Positions 1 to 8,507 are shown, counted from the first letter of the stretch. The stretch is DNA of 64,000 bases from Brevibacterium limosum (GCF_011617705.1 NZ_CP050154.1:3782001-3846000); one strand, 5' to 3'. Numbers and translations are program-made. The notes: generated from the letters alone by a model not told the origin.

Positions 1-68
1 TCGAACGGGTTGTCGTCGAGAGACTTGTTGTCGTCGTTCTGCTCGCCAGGGGCGTTCTCGTTGCTCAT
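1..68 (-). CDS. ureB: Urease subunit beta, N-terminal fragment
   Basis: The ATG at 68-66 overlaps the ureA stop by one base (TGATG), and the reading frame stays open to the window edge. Only about 22 residues are visible, beginning [10 protein letters not shown] and rich in Asp and Asn. The identity rests on position: ureB normally follows ureA directly in urease operons. The visible residues do not show the usual UreB core, so this would be an N-terminal extension. A fused or different subunit cannot be excluded. Confidence 0.6.
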   Translation of the reverse strand, partial: MSNENAPGEQNDDNKSLDDNPF

Positions 69-370
69 CATTGCAGCGGCCCCGTCACCGTGACGAGCTT
101 TGTTCCGTCGGGGAACGTCGCCTCGACCTGAACCTGTGTGAGCATTTCGGGAACCCCTTCCATGACATCGTCTTTGGCCAGCACGTGGCGGCCGGATTCC
201 ATGAGGTCGGCGACGGATTTGCCGTCGCGCGCTCCTTCGAGCAGGTACGAGGTGATGATCGCCGTTGCCTCGGGCAGGTTGAGTTTGAGGCCACGGTCCT
301 TGCGCTCGAGCGCAAGCTTTCCGGCGGTGTAGATCATCAACCGCTCTTGTTCGTACAGACTGAGAAACAC
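68..370 (-). CDS. ureA: Urease subunit gamma
   Basis: This is the small structural subunit of the nickel enzyme urease, which hydrolyses urea to ammonia and carbamate in the cytoplasm. The protein carries the family pattern throughout: [20 protein letters not shown] near the N-terminus, then an [20 protein letters not shown] block and a C-terminal [16 protein letters not shown]. The GTG at 370 was chosen because it gives exactly 100 residues, the usual UreA length, and GGGAG lies five bases upstream. A longer frame to 439 lacks that support. The gene overlaps the next frame (ureB) by one base, so the pair is translationally coupled. The rest of the operon lies beyond the left edge. Confidence 0.93.
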   Translation of the reverse strand: MFLSLYEQERLMIYTAGKLALERKDRGLKLNLPEATAIITSYLLEGARDGKSVADLMESGRHVLAKDDVMEGVPEMLTQVQVEATFPDGTKLVTVTGPLQ

Positions 371-942
371 TGCTACTCCCGGTGAAGTCGGCTGGACAGC
401 GTCGATTCGCTCGGATGATCTGGAATGCCTGCGTCGCACCGGGTGGTTCCGACCCGATTCGCAACCGGCATCTCCTATGCCGGAATTCGGCCTCTCACCC
501 GCGAGAATGCGCTCATGCTCGCTACTCTACCCACCGGCCGGGGCCAGTCAAGCCCGACGAGCGGGTCGGTTTCGATCGGTGACGGACACCACCGAAAATG
601 CCGCAGGGGCGGTGACGGACACCACCGGGAAGGCGGAAAGATGCGGGGTCGGGGCCGCAAGGCGGCCGGGTCGGTGGCGCCGGGAAGGCGGCCGGGCCGG
701 GAACACCGGAAAGGCGGCCGGGTCGGGCCGAGCTCAGACCGTGAGCGCGGCCATCCTCCGCGACCTCACCTGGTCGGAACGCCACCTCGTCGAGAACGGA
801 CCAGCTTCCGGGCTGAACCGCCAGCGGCCGGGACCTCTTGTCGCCTGGCGTCGAGATACGCGCAGCGCCAGCGGGCGTTATAGCGAATCGTCATCACGTT
901 TTGCTTCCAATTTGGTCGATAGACCACTCTTAGTATGGGTCA
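371..942. other. Non-coding stretch upstream of ureA
   Basis: No convincing gene is present; the open frames here are Arg/Pro/Gly-rich with no recognisable family. The stretch from about 560 to 730 is GC-rich and locally repetitive. An 18-base sequence (CGGTGACGGACACCACCG) occurs at 577-594 and again at 610-627, followed by several GGCGGCCGGG-like runs. The ureA promoter should lie at the left end, but no clear -10/-35 pair was identified. The segment 891-903 (TCATCACGTTTTG) is an inverted piece of the repeats that follow. Confidence 0.5.
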
Positions 943-1024
943 TCGGGTTTTGCTCCGATGACCTGTTCAGAGTGTGATGACGTTCGGGACCAAACGTGAT
1001 GATGACGGGCACCAAACGCGATGA
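943..1024. repeat. Left repeat cluster flanking the AbiEi-like gene
   Basis: Positions 943-980 match 2541-2578 in direct orientation at about 31 of 38 bases, including the identical core GATGACCTGTTCA (957-969 and 2555-2567). Next come two tandem 22-base units at 974-995 and 996-1017 with the pattern GTGATGA...GGSACCAAAC, and a third partial unit. A perfect 9-bp hairpin (GGTCATCGG 938-946 with CCGATGACC 955-963) overlaps the left edge. An inverted copy of the 22-base unit lies on the other side of the gene at 2504-2525. Direct plus inverted terminal motifs around one low-GC gene look like remnant ends of a mobile element. No transposase is visible. Confidence 0.6.
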
Positions 1025-1037
1025 AGCTCTGTTGCTG

Positions 1038-2096
1038 TCACCGGCCCCTGCTGCCGACGAATCGTTTGAGGCCGGGTGCCTGCGAAAAGATCTTTGCCGA
1101 GAAGTCGCTGATATTGAGCAGGTCTCGGAACGCCAAGTGAATGACCTTGTAACCGGCGCCGAGCAGCCGATTCTGCTGCTCACCTTCTCGCCGCAGCAGC
1201 GATGAACCGACCAACGCGTACTTCCCACTGCCGTCAACGGCAATGATTGTGCGGGTCGCTTCGTGTAGAAAGTCCACGCGGCTGATGAAGCCACGACTGT
1301 CTGTCACAACTGCCTGCTGAGTAAACCCCTTCAGCTTCAGCACATTGAAGTTGAAGGAACAGTAGCTCTCAGCCAGGCTCTCGGACATTGGGCTCAGTGC
1401 CTCAGCCATGCGCATACTTGTGGCTTGGCCTGTCGTCATCCGAAGAATTGCAGGGTGGAACTCCTCTTCGATGCGTTGCCGAGCCTCAATCAGGAAGTCT
1501 TTTGGATATCCGAATTTCGGGTTGAAGCTCGGGTACTGCTCTATCGTCGCCTGTCGCAGGACCCATTCCAGCGCAGCATATGCCTCTCGTTGGCCCAGTT
1601 TCCGTATAAGCTCCAGCCCTGTTCGAACTGGCGAAGTAACAACAAGGTGACCCATCTGAATCTGGTCTTCCGCGGGAACTGTACATCTCAACCTGACGAG
1701 CTCGTTGGAACGCGAGTTGCTCTTCGGATGTTTGACCGAGATCCTCGTCGATTTGTCATCGTAAAGTGGGATTCCGTGAAGCACTGCGGCCGATGTTCCA
1801 GCAATCACATCATCGGGTCGATACCAGCGATAATTGCGGATCCGGATCGTCCGCAACAGCGACTGGTAGTCGAAGTCATCGAGCAGCTCGGACTCTGTCT
1901 TCCCGGCATGGAACTCCGTCCATTGCCGATCATCGATGAAGGAAGCTATTCGCCGATGTCCCGTGACTTTGCAATCTCGGGTCACCGAGTAGAGCCCCCG
2001 ACAGAGTCGAAGCAGGCAACAGTTCTGTGCGTCAGAGACCGTTTTGGAGGAGATCCCTGCGGCGGAGAGTTCCTCACGATAGACCGTGTTGTACAT
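1038..2096 (-). CDS. AbiEi-like winged-helix / DUF559-like nuclease-domain protein
   Basis: The product has about 352 residues. Its N-terminal part resembles the winged-helix of AbiEi-type antitoxin proteins (LCRGLYSV then RRIASFI). The C-terminal part resembles DUF559/Vsr-like PD-(D/E)XK nuclease folds: VDFLHE, then AVDGSGKY, then RREGEQQNRLLGAGYKVIHL. Proteins with this pairing are common in actinobacteria and mostly uncharacterised. No AbiEii-type nucleotidyltransferase partner lies beside it, so a complete toxin-antitoxin pair is not supported. Base composition is visibly lower in GC than the neighbours and the gene is bracketed by repeats, which suggests transfer. The ATG at 2096 is the first start that fits the domain; no good ribosome site is seen and the frame stays open to 2255. 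Confidence 0.6.
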   Translation of the reverse strand: MYNTVYREELSAAGISSKTVSDAQNCCLLRLCRGLYSVTRDCKVTGHRRIASFIDDRQWTEFHAGKTESELLDDFDYQSLLRTIRIRNYRWYRPDDVIAGTSAAVLHGIPLYDDKSTRISVKHPKSNSRSNELVRLRCTVPAEDQIQMGHLVVTSPVRTGLELIRKLGQREAYAALEWVLRQATIEQYPSFNPKFGYPKDFLIEARQRIEEEFHPAILRMTTGQATSMRMAEALSPMSESLAESYCSFNFNVLKLKGFTQQAVVTDSRGFISRVDFLHEATRTIIAVDGSGKYALVGSSLLRREGEQQNRLLGAGYKVIHLAFRDLLNISDFSAKIFSQAPGLKRFVGSRGR

Positions 2097-2495
2097 CTTG
2101 CGAGTATCAGCGGCTCGTTCAATTGGAGAACACCTTTGGATTCTTGACTGTGGATTAGGCGGATTCGCGCACAGGCTCGAGGTGTGCGAGTCGACCGGTC
2201 CTCCACAGTTCACCGTGGTTGAGTCGCGCAGCTTCGCCGCACAGAACGCGATCACAGACGCGGTTCCGGGCAGAGCGGACAGGGCTCATAGGTGCTGACC
2301 GGAGTGGGCCGACGGATTGCCACGAATCACCTGGAAGCGACCTATCCGTCAATCCGACATTCAGGTGTGTGCGCAAGCCATGAACTGTACGGAAGTCAGT
2401 GCCAGGCAAGTCGGCATCCCCAGCCGCTGGCACTCGAGTGGACGACCCGTAGGGGCTTCGGCGGTTGCCGTCCTCTCGTTTTGCCCCTCGCCAGC
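2097..2495. other. Non-coding stretch between AbiEi-like gene and iron ABC operon
   Basis: No supported gene lies here. Open frames are short and do not resemble known families. Base composition is intermediate between the low-GC island and the surrounding genome. The promoter of the AbiEi-like gene should lie at the left end but was not identified. Confidence 0.4.
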
Positions 2496-2578
2496 GTCAT
2501 CACCTTTGGTACCCAGGATCATCACGTGTTGAACAGATACTCGGGCTCTGCCTCGATGACCTGTTCAAAAAGTGATGA
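2496..2578. repeat. Right repeat cluster flanking the AbiEi-like gene
   Basis: Positions 2504-2525 are an inverted copy of the 22-base unit found at 974-1017 (reverse complement GTGATGATCCTGGGTACCAA and onward), with a partial unit beside it at 2496-2503. Positions 2541-2578 are the direct partner of 943-980. TGAACAG at 2530-2536 can pair with CTGTTCA at 2561-2567. Together with the left cluster this brackets about 1.5 kb carrying one gene. Confidence 0.6.
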
Positions 2579-2684
2579 AGACAGGAAGTGACTCCGGATA
2601 AGTCTCGGCGGGCAACGAATGGCTCGCCTGCCAGGGACCGGTCGTCTGGCTCAGTCGACTCGCGCCACCGGACCGTCCCCCGCG

Positions 2685-3440
2685 TCAGTAGTACACGGCC
2701 AGCGGGCCGCGCGGGCCGTCGACGACGTCGACCGGGGTGTCGAAGACTCGTGTGAGCACCTCGGCGGTCATGATCTCTTCGGGCGGGCCGAACTCGACGA
2801 CCTTCCCCTGCTTCACCGCGCATATGTGGTCGGCGTAGTGACCGGCGAAGTTGATGTCGTGGAGGACGATGACGATGGTCCGATCCATCTCGGCCGCGGC
2901 CCGTCGCAGGTGCTGCATCATTTGCACGGAGTGCTTCATGTCGAGGTTGTTGAGCGGCTCGTCGAGGAGCACGTAATCGGTGTCCTGGGCGAGCACCATC
3001 GCCACATACGCCCGCTGGCGCTGTCCGCCGGAGAGCTCGTCGATGAACCGGTTCTCCAGGTCACCGAGCTCAAGGAAATCGACGGCCTGAGAGATGATCT
3101 CCTCGTCAGCTGCGGTCAGTCGCCCCTTGGAATAGGGGAAGCGGCCGAATCCGACGAGCTGCCGGATCGTCAGCCGGGTGATGAAGTGGTTTTCCTGCCG
3201 CAGGATCGACACGACCTTGGCCAGGTCCTTCGACTTCGTCGAACTCACGTCATAACCGGCCACTGCGATGGCTCCGGAGTCGAGCCCGAGCAGCCTGCCG
3301 ACCATCGTCAGCAGAGTAGACTTTCCCGCACCGTTGGGACCGACCAGCGCGGTAACCCCGCCGGTCGGGATCTGCAGATCGACGGGTCCGATCTCGATCT
3401 CGTCGCTGTAGGTTTTGCGGACATCGCTCAGTGTGATCAC
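2685..3440 (-). CDS. Iron-siderophore ABC transporter ATP-binding protein
   Basis: This cytoplasmic ATPase would power siderophore import with the two permeases and the binding protein encoded upstream. It has 251 residues, typical of the FepC/FecE group. Walker A is GPNGAGKST near residue 34, the signature is LSGGQRQRAYVAM, Walker B is YVLLDEPLNNLD, and the switch His is in VLHDINFAGH. The start is GTG at 3440, overlapping the upstream permease stop as GTGA. It is the last gene of a four-gene minus-strand operon (binding protein, permease, permease, ATPase). Fe(III)-siderophore specificity is inferred from the family and from the iron box upstream; the exact ligand is unknown. Confidence 0.92.
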   Translation of the reverse strand: MITLSDVRKTYSDEIEIGPVDLQIPTGGVTALVGPNGAGKSTLLTMVGRLLGLDSGAIAVAGYDVSSTKSKDLAKVVSILRQENHFITRLTIRQLVGFGRFPYSKGRLTAADEEIISQAVDFLELGDLENRFIDELSGGQRQRAYVAMVLAQDTDYVLLDEPLNNLDMKHSVQMMQHLRRAAAEMDRTIVIVLHDINFAGHYADHICAVKQGKVVEFGPPEEIMTAEVLTRVFDTPVDVVDGPRGPLAVYY

Positions 3441-4618
3441 AGGCGTCCCTTTCTCATGATGACGACGAGGAATGCCACGCCGCCGACGACCTCGACGATG
3501 ATCGAGACGACGCCCTGGGCGTAGAAGATGTTCTTCATGACGAAGTACGCCCCGCCGAGGACCGTGAACGCGATGAGGGCCGCCATCGGCAGGATGTACT
3601 TGTGGTCATAGGTGTCGGAGAACTGGTAGGCGAGCATCGCGACGAGGAATCCGAGGAAGACCATCGGTCCGATCATCGACACGGACACGGCCATGAGGAC
3701 GGAGACGAAGAAGAGGATCTTCATCATCTCGAATTTGTGGTTGAGACCGAGGCTGCTCGTCGTGTCCCGACCCAGCGCGAGGACGTTGAGCCTCCCGGAG
3801 CTGACATAGATCGCGAAGCAGGCGAGCACGCACAGCGGGATCGCGAGCGGCAGATAGGCCGAGTCCGAGTTCGCGATCGAGCCGAAGAGTCGGGCGGAGA
3901 GGATGTCGAACTCACTCGGCGTCAGGGTCCGCTGCATGAAGGTCGCGATCGAGCCGAGTCCACCGCCGATGACGACTCCGATGAGCAGCATGATCGCCAC
4001 GCTGCCGTGCCTGCCGGAGAGCAGCCAGCCATACAGCGCCAAGGACAGGCCGATCATGACCACCAGTTGGATGGCGAACGGCGTCAGCCCCTTGAGATCG
4101 ACGATCGCGGTGACGCCGAAGAAGTACATCGCCCCGGTCTGGATCGCCACGTAGAGAGATTCGAAGCCCATGATCGACGGGGTGATGATGCGGTTGTTCG
4201 TCACCGTCTGGAAGGCGACGGTGGCGAAGGCCTGACTGAGCGCGACGATCGCGAGGACGACGAGGTTCTTCACTCGCAGCTGGGCGATGAGCCAGAATCC
4301 GTCGTCGGTGATGGGCATCGGATTGTCCCAGGCCAGGAGGCCGAGCGCGACCGCTGCCGAGACGATGACGAGTCCGGTCATGATCGCCCAGTACCGGCGG
4401 CGCGCCCGCGAGGTGGGCAGCGAAGCCGCCGACCGCTGCGGTGGACGAGGAGTCACTCCCGATTCCGACCTGGAAGTCGCCCGCTTCACTTCGCGGAAAG
4501 CCGTGCGCGAAGACTCCACCCCCTCCACTCGCCGAGGTGGTGGTGCGGCCTCGGTGGGATGCGAGTCAGTCGTGGTGGGACGCGAGTCAGTCGTGGGTGT
4601 CGTTTCGTGCATCTTCAC
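3437..4618 (-). CDS. Iron-siderophore ABC transporter permease (FecCD family), second subunit
   Basis: This is an integral membrane permease of about 393 residues. After a hydrophilic N-terminal extension of about 80 residues rich in Thr, Ser, Pro and Arg come roughly nine hydrophobic helices. It retains FecCD features such as TNNRIITPSIMGFESLYVAI and the C-terminal MIGPMVFLGFLVAMLAYQF block. The start is taken as GTG at 4618 because it overlaps the preceding permease stop as GTGA and has GGAGG five bases upstream. An ATG two codons later (4612) is possible. It should form a heterodimer with the adjacent permease. The long basic N-terminal tail is unusual for the family. Confidence 0.9.
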   Translation of the reverse strand: MKMHETTPTTDSRPTTTDSHPTEAAPPPRRVEGVESSRTAFREVKRATSRSESGVTPRPPQRSAASLPTSRARRRYWAIMTGLVIVSAAVALGLLAWDNPMPITDDGFWLIAQLRVKNLVVLAIVALSQAFATVAFQTVTNNRIITPSIMGFESLYVAIQTGAMYFFGVTAIVDLKGLTPFAIQLVVMIGLSLALYGWLLSGRHGSVAIMLLIGVVIGGGLGSIATFMQRTLTPSEFDILSARLFGSIANSDSAYLPLAIPLCVLACFAIYVSSGRLNVLALGRDTTSSLGLNHKFEMMKILFFVSVLMAVSVSMIGPMVFLGFLVAMLAYQFSDTYDHKYILPMAALIAFTVLGGAYFVMKNIFYAQGVVSIIVEVVGGVAFLVVIMRKGRL

Positions 4619-5772
4619 CCCTTCCTCCGTGCGCGCAGGAGGAGAGCGACGAACACTGCGGCTCCGACGACTCCGAGGATGAGGGATACCGGCACTTCGA
4701 ACGGCATGACGACGGTGCGGCCGATGAGATCGCAGATCGTGACGATCGCAATGCCGAGCAGGCACACCCAAGGCAGGTTGCTGCGCAGGTCGTCTCCGCG
4801 CAGCATCGAGACGATGTTGGGCACGATGAGTCCGAGGAACGGCAGGTTGCCGACGACGACGGTGACGATGCCCGTGGCGATGGCCACCAGGATCGTGCCG
4901 ATGAGGATGATCCGGTTGTAGTTGAGCCCGACGTTCGTCGCGATCTCCTTGCCCAGACCCGCGACGGTGAAGCGATCGGCCGTCACGAAGACGGCGGCGA
5001 CGACGAGGACGACGATCCACAGCAGTTCGTACTGTCCGCGCAGAATGGAGGTGAAGCTGCCGGCGAACCAGATGCCCAGGCTCTGGAGCATGTCCATCTG
5101 GACGGCGACGAAGGTCGAGATCGCCCCGACCACGGCCCCGAGCATGATGCCGATGATCGGCACGATGAGCGAGGACTTCAGCGAGACGCGGCGCAGGAAC
5201 AGGAAGAAGATGAGCGTGCCGAGGAATGCGGCGATGATCGCGCCGACCATCCGCGCGAGGATCGAGGCATCGGGATAGACGATGACGGTGAGCATGAGTC
5301 CGAGGCCAGCCCATTCCGTCGTGCCCGTCGTCGTCGGTTCGACGAATCGGTTCTGGGTGAGCAGCTGCATGACGAGCCCGCACATCGCCATCGCCGCCCC
5401 CGAGAGGACGAGGGCGATGGTGCGCGGAACGCGGGTGATCTGGAACATCTCCGCCCCGCCGTCGCCGCCGAAGATGTCGTAGACGCCGGTGAGCAGGGAC
5501 GCGGCGAGAAGCGCCAGAACTCCGAGGACGCTGAGCAGGAACTTCCAGTTCAGCAGCTGCCCCACCAGCGCCGAGGCGGTTTCCCCGGAGCCGCCTTTCC
5601 CCGTCGCGGGAGCAGCCGCGGTCAGAGCGGAACGGTCGGCCGCCTCGGTGCGGGGAGAGCGGGATTCGGAACCGGAGATGGGAGCCGAATGATCGGCCGC
5701 CTCGGTGATGGTCATGCGACTGCCGGCACCGGAGTCACCGGTGCCGGCAGTGCTGCGCGGGGCTCGTGTCAT
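4615..5772 (-). CDS. Iron-siderophore ABC transporter permease (FecCD family), first subunit
   Basis: This is a membrane permease of 385 residues with a FecCD-type core: RVPRTIALVLSGAAMAMCGL, then QNRFVEPTTTGTTEWAGLGL, and NLPFLGLIVPNIVSMLRGDD near the C-terminus. Residues 1 to about 65 are hydrophilic and low in complexity. The start is uncertain. ATG at 5772 lies 15 bases after the binding-protein stop but has no good ribosome site, and ATG at 5715 lies right after a strong hairpin (5720-5750). If translation begins at 5715, the hairpin becomes an intercistronic element. It overlaps the second permease by four bases. Confidence 0.9.
   Translation of the reverse strand: MTRAPRSTAGTGDSGAGSRMTITEAADHSAPISGSESRSPRTEAADRSALTAAAPATGKGGSGETASALVGQLLNWKFLLSVLGVLALLAASLLTGVYDIFGGDGGAEMFQITRVPRTIALVLSGAAMAMCGLVMQLLTQNRFVEPTTTGTTEWAGLGLMLTVIVYPDASILARMVGAIIAAFLGTLIFFLFLRRVSLKSSLIVPIIGIMLGAVVGAISTFVAVQMDMLQSLGIWFAGSFTSILRGQYELLWIVVLVVAAVFVTADRFTVAGLGKEIATNVGLNYNRIILIGTILVAIATGIVTVVVGNLPFLGLIVPNIVSMLRGDDLRSNLPWVCLLGIAIVTICDLIGRTVVMPFEVPVSLILGVVGAAVFVALLLRARRKG
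5720..5750 (-). promoter_or_regulatory. Perfect 13-bp hairpin between binding protein and permease
   Basis: CTGCCGGCACCGG (5720-5732) and CCGGTGCCGGCAG (5738-5750) pair perfectly around a five-base loop. It lies 38 bases after the binding-protein stop and just before an in-frame ATG at 5715. Hairpins in this position often stabilise binding-protein mRNA or lower permease expression. It could alternatively simply encode residues 8-18 of the permease. Confidence 0.5.
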
Positions 5773-5787
5773 GCGCGGGAGCGGGCC

Positions 5788-6780
5788 TTACTTGTCTTCG
5801 AGCTTGTCGGCGAAGTCGTTGAAGAACTCGGTGTAGGTCTGGATTCCCTCATTGAGGTAGGTGTCCTCGGGGAAGTAGACGATCTTGTCATCCTTGATCG
5901 CGGGGACGTCCTTGAGGGCTTCGGAGTCCTCGAGAACCTCGGCCGCGGGCGCCGACCCTTCGTCACGTTCCTCGGGGGCGAAAGAAGCGTCTCGGTCCAT
6001 GACGACCATGAGATCGGGGTTCGAGTCGGCGATGGCCTCCACGGAGACGTCGTCTCCCTGGTGGTCCTCGCTGCTCTGCTCGACCTCGAGGGCCGCGGTG
6101 AGGTCGAGGATGTCGAAGACGGGCCCGACCGTGCGGCCGACCGATGGGGCTCCATAGCCGATGTCGCCGGCCGAGGTGATCAGACCCATGGCCTTATCAT
6201 TCCCGTCGTAGGCTCCCTTGGCGCGCTCGATGGAGGCATCGAAGTCGTCGACGAGCGCCTTCGCTTCATCCTGTTTGCCGAAGACCTCGCCGAGGACGGT
6301 GGTCTGGCGCTTGAGCTCTTCGCCGAAGTCCTCGTCGTCGCGGGGGTCGAGCTCGAGGATGGTCGCGTCCGGGGCGAGCTTGGCCAGATCGTCGTGGTAC
6401 TGGGAGAAGCGCTGGCCGTTGACGATGAGGTCGGGCTTGGCCTCGACGACCTTCTCGAGGTCGGGCTCGCGGTGGCTGCCGAGATCGAGGACCGAATCGT
6501 CCTTCGTGTAGTCGAGGTCCTCGCTCATCAGAGACACGGCTCCGGCGCTGAGGTCGATGTCCCAGTCGGCAAGCGTTTCGAAGGTGCGGTTGTCGGTGGC
6601 GACGACGGACTGCGGAGGCGAGGCGACGGTCTGCTTGCCGTTGTTGTCCTCGACCTCGATCGTGCCGCCGGAGCCCTCGGCGTCGGCCTGTGCCGAATCG
6701 GAGTCTGCAGAGCCGCAGCCGGCCAGAGCGAGAGCGACAACGCCTGCCAGGGCGCTCAGTTGAAGGCGAGCCGAAACCAT
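5788..6780 (-). CDS. Iron-siderophore ABC transporter substrate-binding lipoprotein
   Basis: This is a secreted lipoprotein of 330 residues. A signal peptide ends in the lipobox LALAGC, so Cys22 would be lipidated after signal peptidase II cleavage. The mature part is very acidic and has the two-lobed class III binding fold seen in siderophore receptors: VATDNRTFETLADWDIDL, then KPDLIVNGQRFSQYHDDLAK, and a C-terminal NPDLMVVMDRD block. It is the first gene of the iron import operon. A DtxR-type box lies 56-74 bases upstream of the ATG. Resemblance is closest to FatB/CeuE/YclQ-type receptors; the ligand cannot be named from sequence. Confidence 0.9.
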   Translation of the reverse strand: MVSARLQLSALAGVVALALAGCGSADSDSAQADAEGSGGTIEVEDNNGKQTVASPPQSVVATDNRTFETLADWDIDLSAGAVSLMSEDLDYTKDDSVLDLGSHREPDLEKVVEAKPDLIVNGQRFSQYHDDLAKLAPDATILELDPRDDEDFGEELKRQTTVLGEVFGKQDEAKALVDDFDASIERAKGAYDGNDKAMGLITSAGDIGYGAPSVGRTVGPVFDILDLTAALEVEQSSEDHQGDDVSVEAIADSNPDLMVVMDRDASFAPEERDEGSAPAAEVLEDSEALKDVPAIKDDKIVYFPEDTYLNEGIQTYTEFFNDFADKLEDK

Positions 6781-6835
6781 GGGGTCCCACTTTCAAGAAT
6801 GAACGTATAAGAAAAGCGTGTGCGCACACTGAAAG

Positions 6836-6854
6836 TAAGCTTAGCCTATGCTTT
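6836..6854 (-). promoter_or_regulatory. DtxR/IdeR-type iron box upstream of siderophore importer
   Basis: TAAGCTTAGCCTATGCTTT matches the 19-base DtxR/IdeR consensus (TTAGGTTAGCCTAACCTAA) at 13 of 19 positions, including the full TTAGCCTA centre. It lies upstream of the binding-protein gene. The family model predicts repression when iron is plentiful. A better match lies upstream of the siderophore esterase at 20550-20568. Confidence 0.65.
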
Positions 6855-6911
6855 GAGAATAAGGGCAGAAAAACGTGTTGTTAACTGCATCACACCTGAA
6901 GTGGACTGGGC

Positions 6912-7934
6912 TCAGATGGCTGCGACGAGGCGGTCGACCTCTTCCTGTGAGTCGGCGGCGGCGGTGGGCCCGCCGGACCCTCCGCGGCTGACCTTGAGTC
7001 CGGCCTCTTCGACGATGACGGCCCCACCGGCGTAGTCGTAGATGCCCAGGCCGCGTTCGGCGTATCCGTTGACCCGGCCTTCGGCGACCATGCACAGGTC
7101 GAGTGCGGCCGAGCCGCACCGGCGGATATCGTCGTAGCCGGTCATCAGATCGTCGAGCTTGGTCAACTGGGCTCCACGATTGCTCAGCGCGTAGGCGAAC
7201 CCGGTGGCCAGGAGCCTGCCGGACAGCCCGGGCGGAGTCCCGCGCAGGCGTCGCGCCGGAATGGCGGAACCGCCCTCGCGGCAGTCGGACAAGCGCCCGT
7301 CGATCCGAAAGGCGCCGCGGCCCGCGGCCGCCAACCAGGTGGCACCCAGTCCGGGTGAGGCGACGAGTCCGATCCGCCAGTCTCCGAGCCCGAGGCCCGC
7401 CTCGCGTCCATCTGCTGCCTCGCAGACACCGACGGAGAATGCGTGGTGTTCGATATTGCGGACATAGTTGACGGTTCCGTCGATCGGGTCGACATGCCAC
7501 TCCAGACGCGGTCCGCTGTCCTCTTCCCCGACGTCCGGCCCTGCGGCGCCGGGCACTCCGGCATGTTCTCCTGCTTCGCCGAGTTCGACGAGTCCGCCGG
7601 CCTCCGAGTCGAAGGCGTGGAGCTTGAGCAGGAGGTCCGGCGGGAAGAACTCGACCGGGTCGAGCGCTTCCGCCCCCTCTTCGCCGACCATGAGGTCGTG
7701 TGGCCTGACTCGATTGAGGTATCCGCGAACGAGTGCTTCGATCTGCGCGTCGGCGCGAGTGACGAGGTCATTCGGTGAGGTCTTCGTGTCGACGACACTG
7801 GCATCGAGGCTCGCGCCGAGCAGCGGCCGCCAGGCGACCATCTGCTCCCACGCCATGAGTGAGAGATCGGAGGCGATGCGGAGCAGAGGAAGGCCGACGA
7901 TCTCAGCGGGCAGCGATTCGAGCTCGGAGTTCAT
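6912..7934 (-). CDS. Inositol monophosphatase family protein
   Basis: This is a cytoplasmic Mg-dependent phosphatase of the FIG/IMPase superfamily, 340 residues. The metal-binding motifs are in order: GEE near residue 84, DPIDGTVNY near residue 150, and a C-terminal IYDYAGGAVIVEEAG in place of the usual WDxAAG. Substrates in the family include inositol-1-phosphate, histidinol phosphate, fructose-1,6-bisphosphate and PAP, and sequence alone does not choose among them. Between the first two motifs is a Gly/Glu-rich stretch (about residues 115-145) that makes the protein longer than the usual 260-280. Start ATG at 7934. It stands alone between the iron operon and a long non-coding stretch. Confidence 0.85.
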   Translation of the reverse strand: MNSELESLPAEIVGLPLLRIASDLSLMAWEQMVAWRPLLGASLDASVVDTKTSPNDLVTRADAQIEALVRGYLNRVRPHDLMVGEEGAEALDPVEFFPPDLLLKLHAFDSEAGGLVELGEAGEHAGVPGAAGPDVGEEDSGPRLEWHVDPIDGTVNYVRNIEHHAFSVGVCEAADGREAGLGLGDWRIGLVASPGLGATWLAAAGRGAFRIDGRLSDCREGGSAIPARRLRGTPPGLSGRLLATGFAYALSNRGAQLTKLDDLMTGYDDIRRCGSAALDLCMVAEGRVNGYAERGLGIYDYAGGAVIVEEAGLKVSRGGSGGPTAAADSQEEVDRLVAAI

Positions 7935-8507
7935 ACGGCCACTCTAGACAACCCGCTCCGGGCCTCGCCCGAGTGTCCGCAGACGGATACCTGCTCGCCC
8001 GCACACAGCCACTCCGCCTTATAGCCGCTGTGCGCTCACTGCGTGTTCACCCAGCCATCTGCGAGCACCGCAGATGCGCACTCTGTGTAACAAGACTGCA
8101 ATACAGCGACGAATATGTACTTCTTGTATCTAAGCCCCCTCAGCCGGAAGAGAAGTCCGGGGTCACGGTCATTCCCGCCCATTCGAAACGCATCTGCGGT
8201 TGCCGATACGACGCCTCCGCCGCGGTCATTTCACAAAGCGGCGAAGAGTCAAATCCGGAACGTTTTCCACACACTGAAGAGAAATCGCTTCAGAGATTTG
8301 CCCCTTCTCCGGCTCCGTTGTCCCCAGAGTGAGAATTCCGGTTGCCGACCGGCCCGATGATCCGGTCACGGAACCGTCAGAAAACGTCCATGAATCGCAC
8401 AAGGGCGGTGATCCGTATCGAGTATGGATCACCGCCCTGGTCTCTGCGCGGGAAGTCTGAGCACACAGGCGACCGGCGAATGCCGTTTGGCCCTGCAGAT
8501 CCTGGAA
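7935..8507. other. Non-coding stretch with terminator-like hairpin
   Basis: No supported gene lies here. The stretch 8090-8145 is AT-richer and could hold the promoter for the phosphatase gene. A perfect 13-bp inverted repeat at 8402-8438 lies about 70 bases past the stop of the small HTH gene and is listed separately. Nothing else recognisable is seen. Confidence 0.4.
8402..8438 (-). terminator. Hairpin downstream of small HTH gene
   Basis: AGGGCGGTGATCC (8402-8414) pairs perfectly with GGATCACCGCCCT (8426-8438) around an 11-base loop. It lies about 70 bases after the stop of the minus-strand HTH gene. No long T-run follows, so termination is inferred from position and stem strength. Confidence 0.5.

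Noticed and set aside
577..627. CRISPR-like direct repeats
   Set aside because: Only two 18-base copies with a 15-base gap exist, no further units, and no cas genes are in the window.
1038..2096. Complete AbiE toxin-antitoxin system
   Set aside because: Only the AbiEi-like protein is present. No AbiEii nucleotidyltransferase gene lies on either side.
4441..6810. 789-codon plus-strand open frame over the siderophore importer operon
   Set aside because: It lies opposite genes with complete motifs, is extremely Asp/Glu/Arg-rich and matches no family. It is a codon-bias shadow in GC-rich DNA.
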